NCBI GenBank assembly: GCA_021787845.1
Contig: JAJYLH010000009.1
Span: forward strand, 55,198 to 119,197
From: Myxococcales bacterium
GTDB taxonomy: Bacteria; Myxococcota; Myxococcia; Myxococcales; JAJYLH01
Direction: 5' to 3'
Length of the DNA stretch: 64,000 nucleotides
A model generated the notes under the pieces. That model searched no databases. It was not told the DNA's origin and saw only the letters and a list, made by a program, of their open reading frames with translations. The position numbers and the translations under genes are program-made. Shown piece by piece: positions 17,262 to 27,539 of the stretch; within the stretch, counting starts at the first letter, position 1, and each line of letters opens with the position of its first letter.

Positions 17262-18437
17262 TCAGGGCCGCACCTCGACCAGCCCTTCCTCGCCCGGCAG
17301 GCCCTGCACCTGGATCTCCACCTCGCACAGCGCTCGGGCCGCCCGCGCGACTTGGAGCAGCTCCCACGTCACCTCGCTGACCGACAGCCGAGACGGCCGC
17401 CGCTCGCGGGAGGCCGGCAGCGCTCCCGGAGCCCCGAACCGACTCGCCGCCAGCGCCGCCGGAACCAGGAGCTGCTCGGCGAGCAGCGGCGGTAGCGCTC
17501 CCCGCCGCTCCAGGAGCCGGCAGAGGCCCGCCACCGCCTCGTCCACCACCTCGCCGCCGGGCTTTCCCGCTTCTCCGACCGAGGTGAAGACGCTGCGCAC
17601 CCGCTCGAACTCGGCCGCCACCACCACGCACAGACCCCGCCCGCGGGTCGCCGGCATCGGCAGGACCTCCACCTGCGCTGCTACCCCTCGGGAGCGCAGC
17701 CGCTCGGAGAGACGCTGCGCCAGGGGCCGGGCGATGCCGATGCCGAGGTTCGCGACGCAGGCGTACGCGCGCACCTCCCGGAGGACCCCCCGGTGCGTCC
17801 AGTCGGCCGCTTGGAGCTTCGGCGCCGAGTAGATCCGGGCCCGCAGTTGCCCGCCACCTTCGGGAGCGAAACCGGCCGCCTGGAGCGCCACCTCGCCGGC
17901 GACGCCCAGCCGCTCCGCCGCGGGAAAGAGCCCCAGCGCCAGGTCATGGAAGGACGGCACCCGCGCAACGTGCGTCGCGCCGAAAACGGACAGCTCGCTC
18001 GTACCTTGCGCGAGCGCGAGCGGCCACATCAAGGACTCGAGCACCAGCACCGCCGAAACACCCGGCGGACACGTCACCGTCCGTCGCCCGGGACGGACCG
18101 GCATCGGCTCGAAGGTAGCGAGTTGCCCGTCGACGCGCGCTCCCACTGCCGTCGCGACGGCCTGCGCGAGCGCTACCGCTGGTCTGGAAGCGACCCCGGC
18201 GTCCAGACCGTGACCGATCGAATCCCGGCCCGTAGGGCTGCCGACGTCCGCTTGGAGCGCGGGGCTCTCGCCGGGCGAAGCAGCGCGCGAGGGCACCTCC
18301 TGCGCCTCGGCCCGACGCCACTCGACCGGCCGGCGGGTCGCCAGAGACAACGCCAGGGTCGCTGCAACGGTGCGCGCCTGCCCGTCGCCGGCCGGTTCGT
18401 CGAGCGTCACCGGCTCCCCATCGCCGAGCCGCGTCAC
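17262..18437 (-). CDS. RtcA-like protein lacking active-site motifs
   Basis: RtcA makes RNA 2',3'-cyclic phosphate ends. Fold markers are present in this 391-residue protein: LALSLATRRPV near 29, TSELSVFGATHV (~147-157), the family signature GFAPEGGGQL at 189-198 and AEQLLVPAALA near 320. But the N-terminal GEGGGQ motif reads GDGQARTV, and the position of the catalytic histidine near the C-terminus appears to be arginine (PSRLSVSEV). By analogy with E. coli RtcA, cyclase chemistry would be lost. It may be a pseudo-enzyme, like eukaryotic Rcl1. It is about 50 residues longer than usual. The GTG start is uncertain. It lies in the surE run. Confidence 0.6.
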   Translation of the reverse strand: MTRLGDGEPVTLDEPAGDGQARTVAATLALSLATRRPVEWRRAEAQEVPSRAASPGESPALQADVGSPTGRDSIGHGLDAGVASRPAVALAQAVATAVGARVDGQLATFEPMPVRPGRRTVTCPPGVSAVLVLESLMWPLALAQGTSELSVFGATHVARVPSFHDLALGLFPAAERLGVAGEVALQAAGFAPEGGGQLRARIYSAPKLQAADWTHRGVLREVRAYACVANLGIGIARPLAQRLSERLRSRGVAAQVEVLPMPATRGRGLCVVVAAEFERVRSVFTSVGEAGKPGGEVVDEAVAGLCRLLERRGALPPLLAEQLLVPAALAASRFGAPGALPASRERRPSRLSVSEVTWELLQVARAARALCEVEIQVQGLPGEEGLVEVRP

Positions 18438-18468
18438 CGACGCATCGTATGAACGCGATTCAGGCAAG

Positions 18469-19491
18469 TCAACGCGAGCGGCCGCCGTCAGGGAGCGGCG
18501 GCGCTTTCGGTCCGCTCGCTCTCGGCGGCGCCAAGGGAGTGGCAGCCGGTGCCCGCTCGGCATTGGGAACGGCAGCGCTCTTGCTAGGCGGCGCCGGAGC
18601 CGAAGGCACGCTCGCCTGCGCCGCCTTGAGCTGGCGTTCGAGCCGGCGGGCCCGCGCGCGCATCCACGCGGCCTCCGGGCTCGCCGGATAGCGGTTCGCG
18701 CCATCCCGGTCGGCCCGGATCGCCTCTTGTGGCTGCCCGCTCATGGCCAGGCTCTCCCCGAGCAGCAACATCGCGGTCGCGCCCGACCGAGGACCGGGGT
18801 GGGTCTGCATGAAACGCCGGAGCGGGTCGACTGCGCCGGCGAAGTCCTTGAGCCCGTGCCGCGCCTGGCCCAGGTCGAAGAGCGCCTCCGCATCCGGCGG
18901 CCCGTCGATGAGCGATACGTAGCGGCCGAGCGCACCCGCGGCGGTGCGGTAATCGTGCCGGCCAAAGGACTGTTTGCCCGACAGGAGCGCGTCGGCCGCC
19001 TCCTGGGCGAGCAACCCCTTCGCCTTGTCCTCGAGCGCCAGCACCTCGAGCTGGGTCAGATGGACCGGCTTCATGGCCGCGACCTTGGCCAGAGCCTGGT
19101 GGCGAGCGTCGGGGTCGTTTCCCGAAAGCTGCTCGAAGAGCGCGAGCGACCGCGCGCTCTCGTCCTTCGTCGCCTGCTCGTTCGTGCGCATCTGGGCAAG
19201 CGCCTTGTTGGCGAGATCGAGCTGGGCTCTCGCGCTCTTGAGCTCTTCGTCCTCCGCCCGCAGACCGCCCCGCGCGAACATGAACGCTCCCAGCGCCGCC
19301 AGGGCACCGATCATCAGGTAGGCGGCGGCGCCGGTCAGGAAGCTCTTTCGCTCGAAGCTGCGCTGCTTGTCGGCAACCGCCTTGATCTCCGAGTGCAGCC
19401 CCTTGAGCCGGTTGTCGGTCTTGATGACGACGTTGCGCGCCTCGATGACCTCTTTCTTGAGCTCCTGGACTTCCCGTTCGACGTCCGCCAT
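18469..19491 (-). CDS. Membrane-anchored coiled-coil/TPR-like protein
   Basis: The 340-residue protein begins with a cytoplasmic coiled coil (EREVQELKKEVIEAR), then one membrane segment (~55-75, TGAAAYLMIGALAALGAFMF), a second helix-rich stretch and tetratricopeptide-like repeats (~190-270, LFDLGQARHGLKDFAGAVDPL). The tail is Ala/Pro-rich and disordered. The ATG at 19491 has GGAG 8 nt upstream. The layout resembles YbgF/CpoB-type envelope organisers, but no named match is claimed. It is the first gene of the leftward rtcA-surE-nlpD-glmM stretch. Confidence 0.7.
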   Translation of the reverse strand: MADVEREVQELKKEVIEARNVVIKTDNRLKGLHSEIKAVADKQRSFERKSFLTGAAAYLMIGALAALGAFMFARGGLRAEDEELKSARAQLDLANKALAQMRTNEQATKDESARSLALFEQLSGNDPDARHQALAKVAAMKPVHLTQLEVLALEDKAKGLLAQEAADALLSGKQSFGRHDYRTAAGALGRYVSLIDGPPDAEALFDLGQARHGLKDFAGAVDPLRRFMQTHPGPRSGATAMLLLGESLAMSGQPQEAIRADRDGANRYPASPEAAWMRARARRLERQLKAAQASVPSAPAPPSKSAAVPNAERAPAATPLAPPRASGPKAPPLPDGGRSR

Positions 19492-19914
19492 CGAATTCTC
19501 CACCGCTGCGCTTCGCCTCCGGGCGGCTAGGAACGCCTCGCGAGCGCCCCGCACTCCCGACCCGTGGACCCGCACCGATCCCTCGCTCGGCCACGAGGTA
19601 AGGCTCCCCTTCCGTCGGCCCGGCCACTGCCTGCTCGGCCAGTGCCGCCGAACGTGAGCGCTCCTGCTCTACCGCCGCCGCGCACCGGACGACGGGCATG
19701 ACCGACCGCGGCTGGCCGGCAGCGCGAACGAACGATCACTCGCCCCCGAAAGCGGTCTCGGATAGCGGCAGCCCTACATGCCTTCGGGGTGGAGAGCGCG
19801 CCCGGGGACGCCCGACTCTGACTGGTCGCCAGGTCGGTGAGGCGGCGGGCGGCTTACCCAGACCCGCCCCCGCGGCGGGCGCCCTGGCGGCGGTCACCGA
19901 CCCTCGGGGCCGGA
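19492..19914. other. Intergenic stretch without a clear gene
   Basis: 423 nt between two leftward genes. Candidate frames here are Arg/Pro/Gly-rich and look like shadows of high GC. No repeat or hairpin with a T tract was found. Confidence 0.5.
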
Positions 19915-20217
19915 CTAGCGCTTGGGACGAACCCGATACTTCTCCCGCTCGGCGGCCGGGAGCTCGCGGTGGACCTCGCAGAGGAAGGAGAACCGAGGGC
20001 CGCGACCGGGCCGGCCGCAGCCGGGCACCGGGCACGGGCGGGTCAGCGCGATCGAAACCTTCGAGCCGCGGCTGAGCGCCTTGGGGGCGGGACTGCCAGC
20101 GGTGACTTCTTCTTTGAGCCGAGGGATCTGCGCGCGAACCGCCTGCACCAACGACTCGGCGAGGGCCTCTCCCATTTCCTGGCCCAGCGCCCGAAAGAGC
20201 TCCTTGATTTCGTCCAT
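19915..20217 (-). CDS. Small zinc-binding hypothetical protein
   Basis: A 100-residue protein beginning MDEIKELFRALGQEMGEALA, an amphipathic helix, followed by a basic stretch and a probable zinc site: CPVPGC ... FLCEVH (two Cys, then Cys and His). The start is supported by AAAGGA 8 nt upstream. Sequences of this type with a DNA-binding-like tail often occur in Myxococcota, but I cannot name the family. Confidence 0.65.
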   Translation of the reverse strand: MDEIKELFRALGQEMGEALAESLVQAVRAQIPRLKEEVTAGSPAPKALSRGSKVSIALTRPCPVPGCGRPGRGPRFSFLCEVHRELPAAEREKYRVRPKR

Positions 20218-20855
20218 CCGTGTTTCCTTTGTCCAGGTCCAGTTGCGTCGACGTTCCCGAGGCAGACGCGAGCGGCCCACCGCCCGCCGGCCCATCGCCC
20301 CCGCCAGCGCCAGCACAGCCTGCCGATACCCGCGCCGCGCCGCAAGCGAATTCGATCGGCCGGCACGGCGGCCTCGGGCTCTTCCGGCGCTGATCCTCGA
20401 ATCCATTCCCTGAAAACCCGGTCGAATCGCCGGAGCTTCCGTGGCAGGCGGGAGCCCGAGCGAACGCCTGGCGGCGCGCGCCGGCGCCCCGCGCAAACAG
20501 GCCCCGCTTCCGGAGAGCCTCCCGCGATCGGAGCTGGTCTGCGGCGCTGCCGCTATCCGTTTCGCCCCGCCCCAGCCCGGGTTGGGGCCGATCGGGGTCC
20601 CGCAGGCCTCCAGCCCAGCCGGCCACCGTTTGATCGGGCCCGAATCGCCCGCGTTCGACCGCCTCATCGCTCACGCAGGCCAGGAGCGCAGCCGCACAGG
20701 CCGCAACGCCCAGCAGGAACCCTTTCGACCACCGTTGGACCGGCCGCGCCTCCATCGGTCCATCGGTACCACCCAGGGCGGACATCGGCTCCGGATTCCC
20801 TGGTACTCCAGGTTCTCTTGCGCACCATGTCCGCCCCGCGTGCGAGGATCCTTTC
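20218..20855. other. Intergenic region with a possible lipoprotein remnant (minus strand)
   Basis: Between the divergent zinc protein and the AddB-type gene. On the minus strand, from an ATG near 20755, residues read as a credible lipoprotein signal (VQRWSKGFLLGVAACAAALL then AC), but the frame after ~25 residues becomes Arg/Gly-rich and no domain follows. It may be a decayed or very short lipoprotein, or chance. Nothing else recognised. Confidence 0.3.
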
Positions 20856-23819
20856 ATGACGACGCTTCCTGTCTTTCCCCACACGGACCGGGTCGACGAC
20901 GTCACGGTCGACCGCCTGCCCCGGTCTTCCCACGCCATCGCGGCTGTCGGACGCGTCGCGACCACCGTGCGGCAGCTGGAAGACACGCTCAGCCGAACCG
21001 CTCTCGGTGACCGCCGCCCACTCTCCGGGCTGGCGCGGTCGCTGGCGATGGCGCTGGTGCTCGCGCAGCACCTGCCGGAGCCGTTCGCCGCCGTCGCCCA
21101 GAAGCCCGGCTTCCGTCGCGCCGTCGAACGACTCTGGAAAGAGGTCGCGGCCGGCGCCTGCGAGGTGCAGGAACTCGCCGCGGCCGCTGCGCACCTCGGC
21201 GGCGCTCTCGCAGACCGTGTTCGCGCGCTCGCGTCGGTGCTCGCTCGTTACCAGGTGCGTCTGGACGAGCTCGACCTCGCCGATCCCGACGCGATGCTGG
21301 GTGCGGCGACGCGAATGCTCGAGCGCGGCGCTCCCGTTCCCCAGGAGCTCGCCGTCGACCTGGTGCGGGTGGAGGACGTGGTCGACTGGCCGCCCTCCCG
21401 CCTCGCCTGGGTGCGAGCGCTGGGGGACGCGCTCGCGCGTCGGGGGGGGCGGGTCGAGGTGGTGCTACCCGACAGCGATGCGCCAGAGCTGGCCGACGTG
21501 GTCGACCCGGTCTGGCGCTCACTCGAAGCGCTCTCGGAGGGCGTTCAGCCCGAGCGACGGCCGCTGCGATGGCTCCGGTCCGCACGGGTGCACGGATTTA
21601 CCGCGGGAACGGCCGGGGCCGAGCTGACGGAGGTCGCCCGCCGCGTGCACGCGCTGCTCGAACAGGGCGTTCCCGCCTCGCACATCGCCATCGCCAGCCG
21701 GGGAATCGCCGATCTGGCGAACCTGATAGAGCGGGTCTGCGCCGCTGCTGGCGTGCCAGTACGCAACCGGCGAGGAAGATCGCTCTTGGCTAGCTCGACG
21801 GCCCGCCTCGCGCTGGAGCTGGCCCGGCTCCAAGGTGCTCGAGGCACGACCGCCAAGCGGGTCGGGGCCGTCGTCGGCTCCTATTTGGTCGATCTTCGTG
21901 GCGTCGAACCAGGAGCTCCCGGGCCGCCCGTGCTGGCCCGGCTGCTGCGCGAAGCGCACGTGCGCGACCGGGCGCTCGAGTCCGACGACCTCGACGGCTT
22001 CGCGTCTCGGCTCGAGCGGCTCGCCCGCGCTCGCGAGCACGATCAGGATCCGCGGGGCGCCGACGAAGCCCGGCGCGCGCGCCAGGCGTTCGCGGCGTTC
22101 TTCGCCGAGTTGGACCTCTGGCCCGACCGAGCCTCGTTTCGTCGTCACGGCCGCGAGCTGGTGCGCCTGCTCGACCGACTGCGCGTTCCCAACCGGCTCC
22201 GGCGCCTGTCGTTCCGGCCGCCTACGGCCGGCGCCTCCCTGCCCGACGCGATGGATCGGCTCCAGTCCTCGCAGCTCGCGCACGAACAGGCGGTGTGGTC
22301 ACGCCTACCGACAGCGCTGTCGGACCTCTCCGACGCCGCACGCTCGCTCGGAGGCGAGGATGAGGTCGTCTCCCGCGCCGATTTCGCGAGCTGGCTGGAG
22401 GAGCGCCTCGGCGCGGAGTCGATTCGCCCGGCGAGCGCCCGTGGGGTCTCGGTCGAGGTCGCCGAGCTCGCCGACCTCGCTGGACGGACGGTGGAGCACT
22501 TGTTCGTCGTCGGTGCCTACGACGGGCGTCTTCCGGGAACGCCGGCTATCGACCCGCTCCTGTCGGACGACGACCGCTGGCGCCTGAACGCGGCCCTCGG
22601 GCGTCCCGTCTTTCGCGTCCCTCCCCGGGGGGTGGAGCGCTCGCCGCTGCCGACGCGCCAACTGGCGCAGGCGTTGGAGTTCGCGCTCGCGCTGGAGGCC
22701 GCGTCGAACGTGACGTTGAGCCGGCCGCGTGCCGACGACCGCGGGCGTCCCCTGGCGCCGTCCCCCTTGGCGGCACTCGTCGGCGCTACCGAAGAGCACT
22801 TGCCCTTCCGCCCACTGGATGGGGCGCTGGCCTCGCGCTCGTCGCAGTCGATCGCCGACCGGCGCCGAGCCGCGGTCGAACGGGCGCGCTTCTTCGCCGG
22901 AGGAAACGGCGCTGTGTTCGACGGTGACGCGAGCCCGGTCGGCGAGGCCCTGCGCGCTTTCGTTCCCGGCACCGCCGAGCGCCCGCTTTCCGCCGGGGGC
23001 GCCGAACGCGCGGCGGCCTGCCGCTTCCGGCACTTCGCCGAAGTCCTGCTGGGAGCAAGACCGCCTCCGGAGACCGGCGACGATGCTGGTCCGATGGAAA
23101 GCGGACGCCTCGCCCACCTCGCCGCCGAGAGCGCGGTCCGCGCGATCGTCGGTCGCGGTTGGTGGGCGCCGGATCGGCGGCAGGATGCGCTTGAGGTCGG
23201 CATCGCCGCTGCTGCCCTCACCCTCGACGCGGAAGAGCCTCACACCGTCCTCGGAAGCCCGGACCTCTGGGCGATTCAGCGCCGGAAGATGCTCGGGCGA
23301 CTGCGCCGAATGCTGGAGTTGGAGATCGATCGCACCGCTCTCGTGGGAATGAAGCCGTGCTTCCTCGAGCTCGACTTCGGCCGCGCCGGCACGCCGGTCC
23401 CGACCGTGATGCTGGGCGACGTCCATCTCGCGGGAAAGATCGATCGAGTGGACACCGGGCCCGCCGGAACGTCCGTCCTGGACTACAAGAGCGGTGCCGC
23501 CGAGGCCATGGCCTCGAGGCTCCGGTCCGACGCCCTGCTCGTCACCCAATTCCAACTGCCTTTCTACGTCGTCGCGGCGAAGGCGCTCGCGGAAGGTCCG
23601 GCCGACGCCGTCTACGTGAGCCTGCGCGATGGAGAGCGCTCGAAGACGCTGTTCGAGGCCGCGAAGACCTCTTGGCCCGAGCTCGAAGGCCGGCTCGAAG
23701 ACGAAATCGGCACCCTCGTCGAGGCGCTGGCCCGGGCCGATTTCTCGCCGCGCCCGCGCACCTGCCGGGGCTGTCACCTGCGCCCCGTCTGCCGCATCCC
23801 GCGGCCGGAGGCCGCCTGA
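20856..23819 (+). CDS. AddB-type PD-(D/E)XK exonuclease subunit
   Basis: A 987-residue protein. The N-terminal two thirds resemble an inactivated UvrD-like helicase (AVGRVATTVRQLEDTL; LFVVGAYDGRLPG). The C-terminal nuclease carries LDYKSG at ~875 and an iron-staple cysteine set, Cys722 (ACRFRHFAEVLL) plus C970-x2-C973-x5-C979, which holds a [4Fe-4S] cluster in AddB. It probably resects double-strand breaks together with the next gene. The TGA stop overlaps the ATG of the next gene (TGATG), so the two are coupled. Confidence 0.85.
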   Translation: MTTLPVFPHTDRVDDVTVDRLPRSSHAIAAVGRVATTVRQLEDTLSRTALGDRRPLSGLARSLAMALVLAQHLPEPFAAVAQKPGFRRAVERLWKEVAAGACEVQELAAAAAHLGGALADRVRALASVLARYQVRLDELDLADPDAMLGAATRMLERGAPVPQELAVDLVRVEDVVDWPPSRLAWVRALGDALARRGGRVEVVLPDSDAPELADVVDPVWRSLEALSEGVQPERRPLRWLRSARVHGFTAGTAGAELTEVARRVHALLEQGVPASHIAIASRGIADLANLIERVCAAAGVPVRNRRGRSLLASSTARLALELARLQGARGTTAKRVGAVVGSYLVDLRGVEPGAPGPPVLARLLREAHVRDRALESDDLDGFASRLERLARAREHDQDPRGADEARRARQAFAAFFAELDLWPDRASFRRHGRELVRLLDRLRVPNRLRRLSFRPPTAGASLPDAMDRLQSSQLAHEQAVWSRLPTALSDLSDAARSLGGEDEVVSRADFASWLEERLGAESIRPASARGVSVEVAELADLAGRTVEHLFVVGAYDGRLPGTPAIDPLLSDDDRWRLNAALGRPVFRVPPRGVERSPLPTRQLAQALEFALALEAASNVTLSRPRADDRGRPLAPSPLAALVGATEEHLPFRPLDGALASRSSQSIADRRRAAVERARFFAGGNGAVFDGDASPVGEALRAFVPGTAERPLSAGGAERAAACRFRHFAEVLLGARPPPETGDDAGPMESGRLAHLAAESAVRAIVGRGWWAPDRRQDALEVGIAAAALTLDAEEPHTVLGSPDLWAIQRRKMLGRLRRMLELEIDRTALVGMKPCFLELDFGRAGTPVPTVMLGDVHLAGKIDRVDTGPAGTSVLDYKSGAAEAMASRLRSDALLVTQFQLPFYVVAAKALAEGPADAVYVSLRDGERSKTLFEAAKTSWPELEGRLEDEIGTLVEALARADFSPRPRTCRGCHLRPVCRIPRPEAA

Positions 23820-26800
23820 TGGTCGCCGCCCAGGAGTTGCTTCCGTTCCACACGCTGGAGCGAAACCTGATTCTGCGTGCGGGCGCGGGCACGGGAAAGA
23901 CGCACACGCTCGTGACGCTCGCGCTCCACCTGCTCGCCGGGGCGAACGCGCGCCGGACACCGGTCGCGCCGTCGAAGCTCGTTGCGCTCACCTTCACCGA
24001 GAAGGCCGGCGCCGAGCTGCGTGAGCGGCTCCAGCAACGCATCGGCGCTCTCGCCGAGGGCGCGCCGCTCGCCGAGGTCGAGCCGCAGCTCGCCGACACG
24101 TTTCGCTTGCTCGGAGCCGCGGCGCCCTCGGGCGAGGCATGGCACCGCCTGCGCCGCGATCTGTCGCTCGCGAGCGTCGGCACCTTTCACAGCTTCTGCG
24201 CTTCTCAGCTCCGGCGGCTCGCGCCCGCCGCGGGCATCGACCCCGGCTTCGTCGTGCTCGAAGAGCAAGAGGCGCGCGCGCTGTTCGACGAGGCGCTCGA
24301 CGGTCACGTCCACGACGCGCTCGCCGCGAACGATGCGAACGTAAGCGCTCTGGTCGACGAGCTCGGCTTGTTCGGCGACTCGTCGCTCTTCAACCTCGCG
24401 CGCGCCGTGCTCGAGCGATTGGCCGAGGACGGGCGCGACGCCGCGACTCTGCTCGATGATCGATTCGACGCCGGCCGGTCGCTCGCCGAGCTCGCGCGGG
24501 CCGCCCATGCCTTCTCGGAGGCCGTCAGTGGCCTCTCGGCGCTGCCCGCCAAGACCCTCGCGAAGATGGGAACCGCGCTCGCCGACCTCGCTGAGCTCGC
24601 GGTTTCGCTCACGGCGGAGAACGCCGAGTCTCGGCTCGAACGAGCATACGCTATCCGAAAGGGCTTCCGTAGACCATCTGGCGATGCGGGGCGTCCGGTC
24701 GCCGTGCTCGACCAGGCGATCGACGAGCTCCAATCGGCGCTCGCCGCGGTTCGCGCGGTGCCGCTCGGGCGGGCCTTCATCGAGCTGGTCGCGAACGTCG
24801 AGGCGCGCTATCGCGACGCCAAGTCGGCCCGCGAGGCGCTCGATTTCTCCGACCTGCAGCGCAAGCTGCGGGACCTCTTGCGGGACAACGCCGCGGCGCG
24901 CCGCGAGGTGAAGGAACGAATCGAGGCGTTGCTCATCGACGAGTTCCAAGACACGAGCCGATTGCAGCTCGAGCTGGTGGCGCTGCTCGCCGAGTCACGC
25001 CAGACGGAAGCGCCGCTGCCAAGCGGAGGGTTCGTCTCGGCGGTCCGGTGGGAACCCGGGCTCCTGTGCGCGGTCGGGGACCGCAAGCAGTCGATCTACG
25101 AATTTCGCGGCGCCGACGTGGCGGTGTTCTCCGGGCTGGAAACGGCGCTCAGCGGGCCGAACGCCGCGGCGCCCGCGCGCATCGAGCACTTGAGCCGTTC
25201 CTACCGCTCGCGACCGCGCCTCGTCCAATTCGTCAACGAGCTGTTTCGCCGGGCAATGCCGACCGCCTCGGAGCCGTTCGAGGTCGCGTTTGGCTCTGGC
25301 GACGCGCTCGAAGCCGCCGAGGCGGACCCCGAGCCGGTCGCGACCGAGCCGCTGGTCGAGCTGATCGAATCGGTAGGCGAGAGCGCTGCCGCCAGGCTTG
25401 AGGACGAGGCGACGAAGGTCGCGGCCCGAATCGATCGCCTGCTGCGCGGGTCCGACGAAGACGTGCGGGTTCGCCGGGGTGCGACGCTCGCGCGCCCGGA
25501 GGGGCGCGACATCGCTCTGCTCTTTCGGCGCCTGACGAACCTCGACGTCTATCGACGCGCGCTCGACGCCCGAGGGCTCGCGCACGTCGTCGTCGGGGGG
25601 GGCGGATTCTACGAGTCCCTCGAAGTGCTCGACGGCTGGTCCCTCCTGGAAGCGCTGAACGACCCGGGAAATCCGGTCGCGTCGCTCGCGCTGCTGCGCT
25701 CTCCGTTCTGTTCGCTCTCCGACCCGACGCTCGCGCGCCTCGCGCTCGTCGACGGCGGGTCGCGTCTGGCGCCCGTGACGCTGGCGCGCCTGTTGCGGGT
25801 GGTGCCGGAAATTCCCGACGAGGAGCGATGCCGGTTGGAAGCGCTCCTGTCCCTCGTGCGCCAGCTTCGGCCGGAGATCGATCGCCTCGGCCTCGCCCGC
25901 GCCTACCAACGCGCGCTCGACGAACTCGACTATCTCGCCGTTTGCGCAGTCCTCGACGACCGCGAGTCCATCGCCGCGAACACGAGCAAGCTGCGCGACC
26001 TGCTCGAGGCGCTCGACGAGTCGTCGACCACCGCGCGCGGCGCGCTCGCCGAGCTCTCGGCCCGCATCGAAGACGGCCGCCGCGAACCGGGCGCCGCCGT
26101 CGCCGAGGAGGCTGACCCGCGCTCGATTCGGCTGATGAGCATCCACCAGGCGAAGGGCCTCGAGTTTCCGGTCGTCTTCGTCGTCGATTGCGGGAGCCGC
26201 GAGCCGGTCGACAACGCGCGCGTCGCCTACGACCGCGACGAGGGCCTCGCGCTCAACGTTCGCCTCGCCAACGGCAAGCTCGCGGGCATGCCCGAGCTCG
26301 CGCGCGTGCGCGAGAAACGCAAGGCGCGCACCCAAGCGGAAAGCCTGCGCCTGTTCTACGTCGCCGCGACGCGGGCCCGCGACTACCTCGTCTTCAGCGG
26401 CGCGCCCGCGCCGGGCTCCTGGTTCGACCAAGTCGCGCAGCTCGGTCCCCAGTGGCGACGGGTAGCGGTTGTGCTCTCGGCCCCCATCGAGGCGCCCCCG
26501 CCCGCCGTCTGCGAAGCTCCCGAACCGGCCCCGTCACCTGCCGCGCGCCCGCTGCCCATCGTCACGATCACCGGCACCGTCACCCGGCTCCAGGATTTCG
26601 CGCAGTGCCCCGAACGCTATCGCCTCCGGCACGAAATCGGCCTGTTCGAGCATCCTCCGGCGGAGCCCGCGCTCGACGACGAGGACAGCGTCGACGCCCC
26701 GATGGAGGTCTTCGCGCGCGGCTCGCTCGCGCACCGCCTCCTCGAGCTGGCGGATTTCCCTGATGATAGCGGAAGCGCTCTTGCTTCCCGTCTCGACGCC

Positions 26801-27397
26801 ATTCTTCGCGCCGAAGGACATGATCCGAAGACTCCAGAAATCAAGAACATTCGGGACGACGCGGAGGCATTCCTGGGAACGCCGTTCGCCCGGGCACTGG
26901 CAGCGCTTCCGGCCAGCAGGCGGCTGCGCGAGCTGCCGTTCCTCCTCTCTCTTGATCTCGGCGCCGGTCGCACGTTGCACGTCAAGGGTCAAGTCGACCT
27001 GGTCGCGATCAGCGCCGAGGCCGTCCGCATCGTCGACTACAAACACTCGCACGCGCGGCCGGACGCCGCCGAGACCTACCGGTTCCAGCTCGCGAGCTAC
27101 GCCGTCGCCGTGCGCGAGCTGCTCGACCACACGCCGCTGCCCATCGAGGTCGGCCTCGCGTTCCTGCGCGACCGCGGGCGCGAGCCGCGGCTCGACTCGT
27201 TGACCGGCAGCGCTCTCGATGGGCACGGCGAGAAGATGCGCGAGATCGGTCGCGCGCTGGTCGAGGCCTACGCGAACAACCGCTGGCCGCGACGCGACCG
27301 GAACGCGTGCGACGAAATCGGATGCGGCTACCGTTCGCGCTGTTTTCCGGGTCGAAGGGCGGGGCGTGAGGCCGGTGAGCCCGAGGCGCGGTGTTGA
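23819..27397 (+). CDS. AddA-type UvrD helicase-nuclease
   Basis: A 1192-residue helicase with Walker A GAGTGKT (~22-28), SVGTFHSFC, Walker B DEFQDTS, GDRKQSIYEFRGAD and SIHQAKGLEFPVVFV, then a C-terminal PD-(D/E)XK nuclease (GQVDLVAI, VDYKHSH at ~1072). It should unwind and cut DNA ends to load RecA with the AddB-type partner. Unusually, it also shows an iron-staple-like set: Cys930 (DFAQCPERYRLRHE) and C1164-x4-C1169-x5-C1175. Classical AddA lacks this. The start ATG overlaps the upstream stop. Confidence 0.88.
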   Translation: MVAAQELLPFHTLERNLILRAGAGTGKTHTLVTLALHLLAGANARRTPVAPSKLVALTFTEKAGAELRERLQQRIGALAEGAPLAEVEPQLADTFRLLGAAAPSGEAWHRLRRDLSLASVGTFHSFCASQLRRLAPAAGIDPGFVVLEEQEARALFDEALDGHVHDALAANDANVSALVDELGLFGDSSLFNLARAVLERLAEDGRDAATLLDDRFDAGRSLAELARAAHAFSEAVSGLSALPAKTLAKMGTALADLAELAVSLTAENAESRLERAYAIRKGFRRPSGDAGRPVAVLDQAIDELQSALAAVRAVPLGRAFIELVANVEARYRDAKSAREALDFSDLQRKLRDLLRDNAAARREVKERIEALLIDEFQDTSRLQLELVALLAESRQTEAPLPSGGFVSAVRWEPGLLCAVGDRKQSIYEFRGADVAVFSGLETALSGPNAAAPARIEHLSRSYRSRPRLVQFVNELFRRAMPTASEPFEVAFGSGDALEAAEADPEPVATEPLVELIESVGESAAARLEDEATKVAARIDRLLRGSDEDVRVRRGATLARPEGRDIALLFRRLTNLDVYRRALDARGLAHVVVGGGGFYESLEVLDGWSLLEALNDPGNPVASLALLRSPFCSLSDPTLARLALVDGGSRLAPVTLARLLRVVPEIPDEERCRLEALLSLVRQLRPEIDRLGLARAYQRALDELDYLAVCAVLDDRESIAANTSKLRDLLEALDESSTTARGALAELSARIEDGRREPGAAVAEEADPRSIRLMSIHQAKGLEFPVVFVVDCGSREPVDNARVAYDRDEGLALNVRLANGKLAGMPELARVREKRKARTQAESLRLFYVAATRARDYLVFSGAPAPGSWFDQVAQLGPQWRRVAVVLSAPIEAPPPAVCEAPEPAPSPAARPLPIVTITGTVTRLQDFAQCPERYRLRHEIGLFEHPPAEPALDDEDSVDAPMEVFARGSLAHRLLELADFPDDSGSALASRLDAILRAEGHDPKTPEIKNIRDDAEAFLGTPFARALAALPASRRLRELPFLLSLDLGAGRTLHVKGQVDLVAISAEAVRIVDYKHSHARPDAAETYRFQLASYAVAVRELLDHTPLPIEVGLAFLRDRGREPRLDSLTGSALDGHGEKMREIGRALVEAYANNRWPRRDRNACDEIGCGYRSRCFPGRRAGREAGEPEARC

Positions 27398-27539
27398 GCG
27401 TCAGGCGCTGCCCGGCCCCCGCCTCGGATCGGATGGCATCGATTGAAGCGCGCCACCTGAGCGCCGGCGCGGGGCCATCCGCGCCAGTTCCACGGCTGTG
27501 CTGCCGCCTGCTTGTAGCCCGTAGGTGTGCTCAGCAGTC

